Assembly: GCA_016219145.1 (NCBI GenBank)
Contig: JACRCG010000037.1
Coordinates: 1 to 6,337, forward strand
Length of the DNA: 6,337 nucleotides
Reading direction: 5' to 3'
Source: Deltaproteobacteria bacterium
Lineage (GTDB): Bacteria; Desulfobacterota; Desulfuromonadia; Geobacterales; Pseudopelobacteraceae
A program made the position numbers and the translations under genes. Below are positions 1 to 6,312 of the stretch, piece after piece. The notes below the pieces were generated by a model. That model was not told the DNA's origin and did not search any database. It worked only from the letters and a program-made list of their open reading frames with translations. How positions within the stretch are numbered: the first letter of the stretch is position 1; each line of letters opens with the position of its first letter.

Positions 1-847
1 GGGTAATGCGCCCTTGAGCCAGGTCGCTGATGATCTCCATCACATTAACTTCGCCGGTGGCGGTAACAATCTTGCCGTCCAGCAAGTCGGTGACAATCGG
101 AAGAACTCTGAAGGAGCCCTCGGTGATCGGGAAGAGGCGACCCAGATATGGCTGGATTCCGTCGAAGGCGCCTTCACTGAGAGTCGAAATATCAAGCGAA
201 CGGCTTTTGAACATGCTGCTCAACTCGCGCCAGCTCAGAACAATATCAATAGCGCCCCTGATCTCTTCGGACTCGATCTCCATTTTTGCGCCGTTGCATG
301 AACTGATATAGGCCACTTTGACTTCGGCCCCCAAAACCCCTTTAAGGAAGCGCCCCATCGCCACCATCGGCGATACTACTTCAATCAGGTTGTTGATCAG
401 TTTCGGGTAGTGCCTCTCGATCAGATCAACAATTGCCGGACAATGGGACGATATCAGGGGCTTGGTTCCGACCTCGATGGCGCTGGCGTATTCGATTGCC
501 ACCAGCTCGACGCCATAGGCCCCTTCGTGGACTTCAGCGAAGCCCATCTGTTTAAGGCCGGCCACCAGCTGGCCCGGAGACGCGTTGTGAAAAAAAGCCG
601 GAAAATCGGCTCCCAGCACGGCAACAACCAGTTGGCCAGATGCCAGCAGACGCTCCATCGTTGCAACCTTGTCGTTAAATATCTTGGCCTTTTGAGGGCA
701 GTTGTTGACGCACTTGCCGCAGCCGATACAGCGTTCATATATGATCTCGGTGTGGCTGGTCTCCCCCTTGATCGCTTTTACCGGACAGTTTCTGACACAG
801 GTATAACATTTGCGGCATTTGTCCTTGAGTGTCAGTATCGATTTCAT
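1..847 (-). CDS. 4Fe-4S / [FeFe]-hydrogenase-like protein (putative H2 or redox sensor), 3' end beyond window
   Basis: 282 codons are present and the C-terminus lies beyond position 1. The start ATG (845-847) has GAGGT four bases upstream. Residues 11-21 (CxxCxxCxxxC) and 40-50 (CxxCxxCxxxC) are two ferredoxin-type 4Fe-4S motifs. From about residue 70 the protein follows the H-cluster domain of [FeFe] hydrogenases: VAIEYAS matches the family's ADLTIMEE region, SSHCPAI (133-139) matches TSCCPGW, and ISSCNGAKME (181-190) matches the MPCxxKKxE motif. Cluster ligands Cys136 and Cys184 are kept. The proton-relay Cys is His135, the lysine that contacts the bridging dithiolate is Ala187, and the Met before the second motif is Ser. 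Such changes are known in sensory (HydS-like) or non-catalytic members, which often carry a PAS, kinase or phosphatase domain after this region; that part is not visible here. It is divergent to the [NiFe] hydrogenase operon, so an H2-sensing role is a reasonable inference. Family assignment is strong; function is uncertain. Confidence 0.88.
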   Translation of the reverse strand, partial: MKSILTLKDKCRKCYTCVRNCPVKAIKGETSHTEIIYERCIGCGKCVNNCPQKAKIFNDKVATMERLLASGQLVVAVLGADFPAFFHNASPGQLVAGLKQMGFAEVHEGAYGVELVAIEYASAIEVGTKPLISSHCPAIVDLIERHYPKLINNLIEVVSPMVAMGRFLKGVLGAEVKVAYISSCNGAKMEIESEEIRGAIDIVLSWRELSSMFKSRSLDISTLSEGAFDGIQPYLGRLFPITEGSFRVLPIVTDLLDGKIVTATGEVNVMEIISDLAQGRIT

Positions 848-905
848 AGTACCTCGCAGATTGAAAGTATTCGCAACCCCGTCAGCTTCAATTGAGCGGA
901 TATTG

Positions 906-940
906 GCACAAAAAATATCATTGTGCAAGTGTTGGCACAA
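906..940. promoter_or_regulatory. Cluster of alternating GCACAA / TTGTGC half-sites (putative operator)
   Basis: Three exact half-sites alternate in orientation: GCACAA at 906-911, TTGTGC at 921-926 and GCACAA at 935-940. Adjacent pairs form perfect 6-bp dyads with spacers of 9 and 8 bp, so centres lie about 14-15 bp apart. TTGGCACA is also repeated directly at 903-910 and 932-939. The cluster lies 59-93 bp upstream of the start codon of the minus-strand sensor-like gene and roughly 450 bp upstream of the sigma-54 promoter. It fits a dimeric or oligomeric regulator site controlling one or both units. The binding protein is unknown. Confidence 0.45.
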
Positions 941-946
941 ACCAAC
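933..946. repeat. 14-bp inverted repeat, left copy
   Basis: TGGCACAAACCAAC here is the exact reverse complement of 1235-1248. With the two preceding bases (931-932) it also forms a small dyad, GTTGG-N6-CCAAC. It overlaps the last half-site of the operator-like cluster. The spacing of about 300 bp between copies would suit looping between two regulator sites, but that is inference. Confidence 0.5.
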
Positions 947-1234
947 GGATGTTGTGACATTTGCAAAAACCATCAGGCTGACCGGAATTTTCAAAACCCT
1001 ATTCCATGTCGGTAATTATGGTCAATGTCCGCCAACGCCTGAATTTAAAGGTAAATACGGCTGGGCAGCACTGAACTAATTGGATCAATGCATCTGGTTT
1101 TTAACGAATATTTGTGTATGCAGAACATGGTTTCCGGGAACTTGGGAGGGCAGTATTCTCAAACAGCGCTCGTTTTACTGCAAATTTTGCCGTCTGTTCG
1201 GTTTGAATTGGATGCGGAATCATGCGTAGCTAGA

Positions 1235-1248
1235 GTTGGTTTGTGCCA
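1235..1248. repeat. 14-bp inverted repeat, right copy
   Basis: GTTGGTTTGTGCCA is the exact reverse complement of 933-946 and carries another TTGTGC half-site (1241-1246). It lies about 145 bp upstream of the -12 element of the hydrogenase promoter, within the usual distance for a sigma-54 activator (enhancer) site. Confidence 0.5.
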
Positions 1249-1377
1249 CAACTGGCCCAAATGTAGCTGTAAAGTGAAGTGAAAGCGGTTCATAACCCGG
1301 TTTTGCTGCCGGAAAGTCTTGAATAATATCAGTGTGTTAACAGATGTAAAACGTGATGAACGATGTTGTTGCGGGCG

Positions 1378-1395
1378 TTGGCACATATCGTGCTT
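1378..1395 (+). promoter_or_regulatory. Sigma-54 (-24/-12) promoter of the hydrogenase operon
   Basis: The sequence TTGGCACATATCGTGCTT has the invariant GG (1380-1381) and GC (1392-1393) separated by exactly 10 bp. It matches the consensus TGGCAC-N5-TTGCW at nearly every position; the only weak point is G for T just before TGC. Transcription would start near 1404-1406, giving a leader of about 75 nt before the small-subunit ATG. RpoN control with an NtrC-family activator is known for several uptake hydrogenase operons. The element contains the short dyad GCAC-N5-GTGC. Confidence 0.75.
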
Positions 1396-1466
1396 AGAAC
1401 GGCAGTTAATTTGTGTTTTGTCGATAACCGGTATTAAGTTGAAGCGAGTCAGTTAACTCACAAACA

Positions 1467-1472
1467 GGGAGG
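1467..1472 (+). promoter_or_regulatory. Ribosome binding site that fixes the small-subunit start
   Basis: GGGAGG sits 6 nt before the ATG at 1479. A competing ATG at 1475 lies only 2 nt from it and in another frame, where it meets a stop after 11 codons. The 1479 start is therefore preferred. Confidence 0.8.
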
Positions 1473-1478
1473 TCATGG

Positions 1479-2636
1479 ATGAGCAAGCAAAATGTGGACA
1501 CCGTATGTGACACGGTTAAACAAAGCGAAGGCATTAAACAAAAATCTGAAAGTGCAGACGGCTCAATTGCCGAGACACTGAGACGGCGAGGGGTTTCTAG
1601 ACGCGACTTTCTCAAGTTCTGTTCAGCAATGACTGCAGCGATGGCTTTGCCGGCTTCTTTTGCCCCTCGCGTGGCCCAGGCCCTGGAGGAGTCGAAAAAA
1701 CCTACCCTGGTCTGGCTTGAGATGCAGAGCTGCACCGGCGATTCCGAGGCGCTGCTCCGTTCTGCCAATCCAACTGTAGCCGAACTGATACTTGACATTC
1801 TTTCGGTTGATTATCACGAAACCATCATGGCGGCTGCCGGTCATCAGGCCGAAGAGGCGCTTGATAAAACCATCGCCGCATTCAAAGGCAAATATATCTG
1901 CGTCGTTGAGGGTTCAATAGCGATGAAAGACGGCGGAATCTACGGCAGCACCGGCGGCAAATCTCACGTTGACCGCGCCCGTCAGGTATGCGGCGGCGCA
2001 CTGGCCACGATTGCGGTCGGAACCTGTGCTTCCTACGGCGGCATTGCAGCCGCTCTGCCCAACCCGACCGGTGCGGTAGGTGTACAGGAGGCCGTTCCCG
2101 GCGTAACGGTCATCAACCTGCCCGGCTGCCCGGTCAATGCCGACAACCTGACCGCAACCATCGTGCATTATCTGGTGTTCGGCAAAATCCCGGCCCTTGA
2201 CAGCAAAGGCCGCCCGCTGTTCGCATACGGCAAGCGCATTCACGACAACTGCGAGCGCCGGCCGCATTTCGACGCCGGCCAGTATGTTGAAAAATGGGGT
2301 GACGAAGGACACCGTAAAGGATTCTGTCTTTACAAAATGGGCTGCAAGGGGCCGGCTACGTTTCATAACTGCCCCACCCAGCGTTACAATGAAAAGACCA
2401 GTTGGCCGGTGGCTGCCGGCCATCCCTGCGCCGGTTGTTCCGAACCGCAGTTCTGGGATGCCATGGGGCCGATGTACAAGCGTCTGACGAACGTGCCGGG
2501 ATTTGGCATCGAACAGTCCGCCGACAAGATCGGACTGGGCATGGCGGTTGGTGTCGGAGCGGCGTTTGCGGCTCATGGATTGGTCAGTTCCCTGCGTAAA
2601 GACAAAGACCCTGCTGAAGAAACCAAGGAGGTTTAA
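1479..2636 (+). CDS. hyaS: [NiFe] uptake hydrogenase small subunit, Tat-exported, 3Cys-1Asp proximal cluster
   Basis: 385 aa. It carries the electron-relay Fe-S clusters of a periplasm-facing H2-oxidising hydrogenase. A long N-region (about 40 residues) leads to the twin-arginine motif SRRDFLK (40-46), a hydrophobic stretch and probable cleavage near AQALE (66-70). Proximal cluster ligands are Cys85, Cys183 and Cys217, but the usual second Cys of CTGC is Asp88 (CTGD). Distal cluster: His255, Cys258, Cys283, Cys289. Medial cluster: Cys298, Cys317, Cys320, with Pro310 where a fourth Cys would be, consistent with 3Fe-4S. Residues 350-372 form a C-terminal membrane anchor. The 3Cys-1Asp arrangement is known from the actinobacterial-type (group 1h) enzyme of Ralstonia eutropha. 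Together with the Geobacter-like order this suggests group 1f or 1h; I cannot separate them by eye. The symbol follows Geobacter Hya usage. It is first gene of the operon, 3 bp before the large subunit. Confidence 0.95.
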   Translation: MSKQNVDTVCDTVKQSEGIKQKSESADGSIAETLRRRGVSRRDFLKFCSAMTAAMALPASFAPRVAQALEESKKPTLVWLEMQSCTGDSEALLRSANPTVAELILDILSVDYHETIMAAAGHQAEEALDKTIAAFKGKYICVVEGSIAMKDGGIYGSTGGKSHVDRARQVCGGALATIAVGTCASYGGIAAALPNPTGAVGVQEAVPGVTVINLPGCPVNADNLTATIVHYLVFGKIPALDSKGRPLFAYGKRIHDNCERRPHFDAGQYVEKWGDEGHRKGFCLYKMGCKGPATFHNCPTQRYNEKTSWPVAAGHPCAGCSEPQFWDAMGPMYKRLTNVPGFGIEQSADKIGLGMAVGVGAAFAAHGLVSSLRKDKDPAEETKEV

Positions 2637-2639
2637 GAT

Positions 2640-4337
2640 ATGGCCAAGATAGTTGTCGATCCGATTACCAGAATTGAAGGGCATCTTCGTATTGAGGCCG
2701 AGGTTAATGGCGGTAAGATTACAGATGCCTGGAGTTCCGCCACAATGTTCCGCGGTATTGAAAAGATCCTCAAGGGGCGCGACCCGCGTGATGCCTGGTT
2801 CTGGACTCAGCGCTTCTGCGGTGTCTGTACGACCGTACACTCGATAGCCTCCGTCCGTGCCGTCGAAAACGCACTCAAGATCAAGGTTCCGCGCAACGCC
2901 GACCTGATCCGCAATATTATCATAGGCACCCAGAACGTGCAGGATCACGTCATACATTTCTATCATCTGCATGCCCTGGACTGGGTGGACATCACCTCCG
3001 GCCTCAAGGCCGATCCTGCCAAAACTGCCGCGTTGGCAGCATCGATCTCTGATTGGCCAAAAAATTCCGCGACCTATTTCAAAGCGGTTCAGGACAAGGT
3101 CAAGGCTTTTGTCGCCGCCGGTCGCCTGGGACCTTTCGCCAATGCCTACTGGGGACATCCGGCCTATAAACTGCCGCCTGAAGCCAACCTGATGGCCACT
3201 GCCCACTATCTGGAAGCTCTGGAGTGGCAGAAGGACGTCATCAAGATTCACGCCATACTGGGGAGCAAGAACCCTCATCCGCAGACCTTCCTGGTGGGCG
3301 GCATGGCGATCCCGATCGATCCTGATTCCCAGAATGCCCTGAACGCAGACAAGCTGATTGAAATCAAGCGCTTGCTGAAAAAAGCCCAGGATTTTGTGGA
3401 GAAGGTTTATATCCCTGATCTTTTGGCCGTCGCATCGTTCTACAAGGATTGGGCCGGCATCGGCGGCGGAGTCGGCAACTACATGTGTTACGGCGAGTTT
3501 CCGGATGCCAACGGAAATATGTGGTTTCCGTCCGGCGCGATTCTGAACAAGGATCTCTCCAAAGTTATCAAGGTTGATCAGGGCAAGATCGCGGAATATG
3601 TCGATCATTCCTGGTTTGAGAATTCTGCCGGAGCCGGCAAGGGTCTGCATCCCTATGAGGGCGAGACCGAAGTAAAGTACACCGGCCCCAAAGCTCCGTA
3701 TGAGCATTTGGATACAAACGCCAAATACTCATTTGTCAAGTCGCCGCGCTACGATGAAAAGGCGATGGAGGTCGGCCCGCTGTCACGCGTACTGGTTGCC
3801 TATGCCTCCGGACACAAGGAAACCAAAGCGGTTGTTGATCTGGTGCTCAGCAAGCTTGGAGTCGGGGCGGCTGCGCTCTTCTCGACGCTTGGCCGAACCG
3901 CCGCTCGCGGCATTGATTGCCTGCTGAACGCCCAGCAGACACCAAAATTCCTGGATGAACTGATCGGGAATATTTCCAAGGGTGATTACCGCATCCATGC
4001 CAATGAAATGTGGGACCCCTCCTCCTGGCCGGCAGAAGCCAGCGGTTACGGCATGCACGAAGCACCGCGAGGCGGTCTTGGCCACTGGATCAAGATCAAG
4101 GACCAGAAGATCCTGAATTACCAGGCCGTGGTGCCTTCAACCTGGAACGCCTCGCCACGTGATGCCAAGGGGCAGCGCGGACCATATGAGGCAGCTCTGG
4201 TGGGAACCCCGATAGCGGACCCCAACAAACCACTGGAGATTCTGCGTACCATTCACTCCTTTGACCCGTGCCTTGCCTGCGCCGTCCATGTTCTGGACGC
4301 CAACGGCAATGAAATGGTCAAGGTAAAGGTGTCCTAG
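2640..4337 (+). CDS. hyaL: [NiFe] uptake hydrogenase large (catalytic) subunit
   Basis: 565 aa. It holds the Ni-Fe(CN)2CO active site that splits H2 and pairs with the small subunit. The start ATG follows AAGGAGG (2625-2631) with an 8-nt spacer, and the Shine-Dalgarno overlaps the end of the small-subunit gene. N-terminal motifs: RIEGHLR (11-17) with the proton-transfer Glu13, and RFCGVC (58-63) giving Ni/Fe ligands Cys60 and Cys63. C-terminal motif: DPCLACAVH, with Cys544 and Cys547 as the second ligand pair. Maturation proteases cut after the His of this motif (His550), which would remove a 15-residue tail. All four metal ligands are Cys and there is no in-frame TGA, so it is not a NiFeSe enzyme. 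The subunit has no signal peptide of its own and would be co-exported with the Tat-bearing small subunit. Length and motifs are normal for a group-1 enzyme. Confidence 0.97.
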   Translation: MAKIVVDPITRIEGHLRIEAEVNGGKITDAWSSATMFRGIEKILKGRDPRDAWFWTQRFCGVCTTVHSIASVRAVENALKIKVPRNADLIRNIIIGTQNVQDHVIHFYHLHALDWVDITSGLKADPAKTAALAASISDWPKNSATYFKAVQDKVKAFVAAGRLGPFANAYWGHPAYKLPPEANLMATAHYLEALEWQKDVIKIHAILGSKNPHPQTFLVGGMAIPIDPDSQNALNADKLIEIKRLLKKAQDFVEKVYIPDLLAVASFYKDWAGIGGGVGNYMCYGEFPDANGNMWFPSGAILNKDLSKVIKVDQGKIAEYVDHSWFENSAGAGKGLHPYEGETEVKYTGPKAPYEHLDTNAKYSFVKSPRYDEKAMEVGPLSRVLVAYASGHKETKAVVDLVLSKLGVGAAALFSTLGRTAARGIDCLLNAQQTPKFLDELIGNISKGDYRIHANEMWDPSSWPAEASGYGMHEAPRGGLGHWIKIKDQKILNYQAVVPSTWNASPRDAKGQRGPYEAALVGTPIADPNKPLEILRTIHSFDPCLACAVHVLDANGNEMVKVKVS

Positions 4338-4350
4338 AAAGGGGGAGGCT

Positions 4351-5073
4351 ATGAGCGAACCATTAGTATTTAAAAGATATTACGTCTGGGAATTGCCGGT
4401 CCGCATCTGTCACTGGGTCAACGCTCTCTCCATTCTGATTCTGTCAATCACCGGTTTTCTGATCGGAAAGCCGGTGATCGCCGGTGTTTCACCTGAATCA
4501 TATCTTATGGGCTGGGTCCGTTTCGTTCACTTTATTGCCGGCTATGCCCTGCTTATAAGTGTTGTAACCAGACTGCTCTGGTCTCTGAGGGATCACTGCT
4601 TCTCAGGCTGGCGGGAGTATTTCCCTTTTCTTACCAGGGAGGGGTGGCGTGAAATCGGGATGATGCTGAAATTCTATTTCTTCATCGACCGCAAGACGCC
4701 TGATGCAGTCGGACACAATCCGCTTGCAGTAACGGCCTATGTTGGACTTTTCATGATATTTATGGGCATGTTTGCGAGCGGATTTGCCCTGTACGCCGAG
4801 CATGCACCCAGCGGCGTGATGCACACCGTAATGAAGCCGGTCTATATCCTGCTGTCAACCCAGGGGCTGCATCTGTACCACCACATCGGCATGTGGTTGA
4901 TTATCTGCTTTGTGATCAACCATATCTACAGCGTCTGGCTTCTGGATGTTAAGGAAAAGGGTGGTGAGATTACCAGTATCTTCAGCGGGTACAAATACAC
5001 CACCAAAGTACATGTATTTTCAGAAGGTAAAGAGTGTGATGAAAATGGCTGTTACATCAAGGTCAAAAAATAG
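4351..5073 (+). CDS. cybH: Ni/Fe-hydrogenase b-type cytochrome subunit
   Basis: 240 aa integral membrane di-haem cytochrome b of the HupC/HyaC family (PF01292 type). It anchors the hydrogenase and passes electrons to quinone. Four hydrophobic segments are visible at about residues 21-39, 54-77, 126-149 and 172-197. Candidate haem ligands are His21 (RICHWVNA), His60 (RFVHFIAG), His177/His178 (LYHHIGMW) and His191 (INHIYSVW). The start is 13 bp after the large-subunit stop. GGAGG (4344-4348) is only 2 nt from the ATG, but the G-rich tract begins at 4341 with AA before it, so AAGGGGG (4339-4345) gives a workable 5-nt spacing. The MSEPLVFKRYYVWELP start is typical of the family. An unusual soluble tail has Cys229 and Cys234. 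In Geobacter sulfurreducens the equivalent gene is called hyaB, which must not be confused with E. coli hyaB (large subunit). Last gene of the operon. Confidence 0.94.
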   Translation: MSEPLVFKRYYVWELPVRICHWVNALSILILSITGFLIGKPVIAGVSPESYLMGWVRFVHFIAGYALLISVVTRLLWSLRDHCFSGWREYFPFLTREGWREIGMMLKFYFFIDRKTPDAVGHNPLAVTAYVGLFMIFMGMFASGFALYAEHAPSGVMHTVMKPVYILLSTQGLHLYHHIGMWLIICFVINHIYSVWLLDVKEKGGEITSIFSGYKYTTKVHVFSEGKECDENGCYIKVKK

Positions 5074-5105
5074 CCGGTTTTGTTGAGGAGTTACAAATAC
5101 TTAGG

Positions 5106-5133
5106 ACGGGGTGGGCAACCACCCCGTTTTTTT
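5106..5133 (+). terminator. Rho-independent terminator of the hydrogenase operon
   Basis: A perfect 9-bp stem ACGGGGTGG / CCACCCCGT (5106-5114 and 5119-5127) closes a GCAA tetraloop of the GNRA type. A run of seven T follows at 5127-5133. It lies 33 bp after the cytochrome b stop. On the minus strand the same hairpin is not followed by a T-run, so it should act mainly rightward, although it sits just past the end of the convergent transporter gene. Confidence 0.93.
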
Positions 5134-5141
5134 GTGAGATA

Positions 5142-6197
5142 TCAACGTCCCATCCCCCCGTCTTCAGCATGCGAAGTCCGCTTCAAGAGTACCAGCAGCG
5201 GAATAATCACCAGAAAAGCCAGTCCGATGATGAAGAAAATGCGGTTGAAAGCCAACGCTCCGGCCTGCCTGCGGACCGCTCCGTACATCATGCCCATGGC
5301 GGTCGTGTCGGCCTGGGAAACAGCGATTCCTTTCGAGATCAGCGCCTGCTTCAATTCCCCGAAACGCATCTGCCAGACCGGACTGTAAGGATTGATATTC
5401 GCGACCAGCCCGGTTTGATAAAACTGCTCGTACCTGGCCAGCAGTGTGGCGGCCATGGCGATCCCTACGCTGCCGCCGATATTGCGCAGCAGGTTGAACA
5501 TGCCGGTGGCATTGCCCATCTCGTTTCTGCTGATGGTGGCCAGGGTGACCGTGGTGAGCGGCACGAAGATCATGGCCAGCCCGACGCCCAGCACTATGCG
5601 GGGCCAGGTGTAATCCCAGAATGAGCCTTGCAGGTTCAGCCCCTGCATGATGAACATGGCGGATGCAGCTATCAGCAGGCCGAAAAAAACTATCTTGCGT
5701 CCATCTCTCTTCGCCAGTGCCGCTCCCACGAACGGCATGCAGATCAGGGTGGCAATTCCGCCGGGAGCCATAACCATACCGGCATCGGTGGCGGAATAAC
5801 CCATCAGGGTCTGCAGGAAAAGCGGGATCAGCATGATAGAACTGTAGAGGCAGAAGCCGACTACGAACATGATCAGATTGCCGGACGAAAAGGAAACATT
5901 ATTGAACAGGCGCAGGTTGATGATCGGATTCTGGTGAGTCAGTTCGACCCGGATCAGCGCAATCAATGAAACGACGAATATGATACTGAAGGTGATGATG
6001 AAAGATGAACTGAACCAATCCTCCTGTTGCCCCTTGTCCAGCACCACTTGCAGGGAACCCATGCTGGCGGTCAGCAGGAACAGCCCCCAATAATCGATTT
6101 TCAGATCTTTTGCTTTTTGTCGCAGGTAGTCCGGATCGAAGATGAAAAAAGCGCACATCGCCATGGCGATAATCCCGATCGGCAGATTTATGTAGAA
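5142..6197 (-). pseudogene. DHA2/EmrB-type MFS drug exporter, N-terminal part missing
   Basis: 351 codons plus TGA (5142-5144) match the C-terminal two thirds of a 14-TM DHA2 proton antiporter (EmrB/QacA type), which exports toxic organic compounds. The remnant begins at FYINLPIGIIAMAM, the usual start of TM6 after the WRWIF motif. It runs through nine hydrophobic segments (TM6-TM14), including NATGMFNLLRNIGGSVGIA near the end. Full-length members have about 500 residues, so TM1-TM5 and signature motifs A and C are absent. Upstream of 6197 the frame stays open to the window edge, but the residues no longer resemble the family (Pro-Ile-Ser-Ile-Cys in place of Ile-Trp-Arg-Trp). The Met codon at 6162-6164 falls inside TM6 and has no ribosome site, so it is unlikely to be a real start. 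It reads as a gene broken by insertion or rearrangement near 6198. An alternative is a chimeric assembly join. Convergent with the hydrogenase operon. Confidence 0.72.
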
Positions 6198-6226
6198 TGG
6201 GATTGATATGCAAAATGGGGTTGACA
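6196..6226. repeat. Imperfect tandem direct repeat at the transporter break point
   Basis: AATGGGATTGATA (6196-6208) and AATGGGGTTGACA (6214-6226) match at 11 of 13 bases with an 18-bp period. They begin exactly where the transporter similarity ends, and the second copy supplies the TTGACA of the promoter. Repeated short motifs just inside the ends, with a -35 box, occur in some insertion sequences such as the IS21 family. Assignment to a family is speculative. Confidence 0.4.
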
Positions 6227-6250
6227 GATTAAGGAAGAATTTGGTATGAA
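6221..6250 (+). promoter_or_regulatory. Near-consensus sigma-70 promoter, rightward
   Basis: TTGACA (6221-6226) and TATGAA (6245-6250) are separated by 18 bp, predicting a start near 6257. A Shine-Dalgarno and candidate start codons follow about 45-55 bp downstream. It lies in the A+T-richer segment beyond the transporter break and points away from the transporter remnant, so it belongs to a new transcription unit. Confidence 0.55.
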
Positions 6251-6312
6251 TGATGGTGGAAATTTGAAACCCGTCTTTGGCGGAAAATCTTAAAAACGGA
6301 GGTATGAGAAAA

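Larger units (their letters stand above)
848..1478. other. Divergent intergenic control region, no convincing gene
   Basis: This 631-bp stretch separates the minus-strand FeFe-hydrogenase-like gene from the plus-strand [NiFe] hydrogenase operon. It is A+T-richer than the genes. Short open frames occur (for example 1088-1282 plus, 1159-1386 minus), but none has a good ribosome site or recognisable protein sequence. It contains repeated TGGCACAA motifs, a 14-bp inverted repeat (933-946 and 1235-1248) and a sigma-54 type promoter near its right end. Its length and motif content fit a regulatory region for both divergent units. A small RNA cannot be excluded by eye. Confidence 0.6.

Noticed and set aside
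454..738. Minus-strand open frame suggesting a frameshift at the poly-A/T tract near 590-596
   Set aside because: The seven-base tract reads in frame (Ala-Phe-Phe-His) in the real gene, which stays open from 847 to the edge; this frame is a shadow.
410..895. Plus-strand open frame of 161 codons at the left end
   Set aside because: It is antisense to the ferredoxin/FeFe-hydrogenase-like gene, whose Cys motifs are clear on the minus strand.
1243..1260. Possible leftward sigma-54 promoter (GG-N10-GC on the minus strand)
   Set aside because: Spacing fits, but the -24 half is TGGGCC and the -12 half TGGCA, and it is about 400 bp from the only minus-strand gene; the match is too weak.
1088..1386. 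Small open frames in the divergent intergenic region (1088-1282 plus, 1159-1386 minus)
   Set aside because: They have no Shine-Dalgarno and no recognisable sequence, and they overlap each other in a probable control region.
1914..3707. Minus-strand open frame of 597 codons antisense to both hydrogenase subunits
   Set aside because: It lies opposite two unmistakable hydrogenase genes, crosses their junction, has no family-like sequence, and is explained by third-position base bias on the coding strand.
4269..4290. Selenocysteine (NiFeSe) version of the large-subunit C-terminal motif
   Set aside because: Both ligand codons are TGC; there is no in-frame TGA.
6162..6164. ATG as true start of a short 340-residue MFS protein
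   Set aside because: Family similarity continues 11 codons upstream of it, it falls within TM6 and it has no ribosome binding site.
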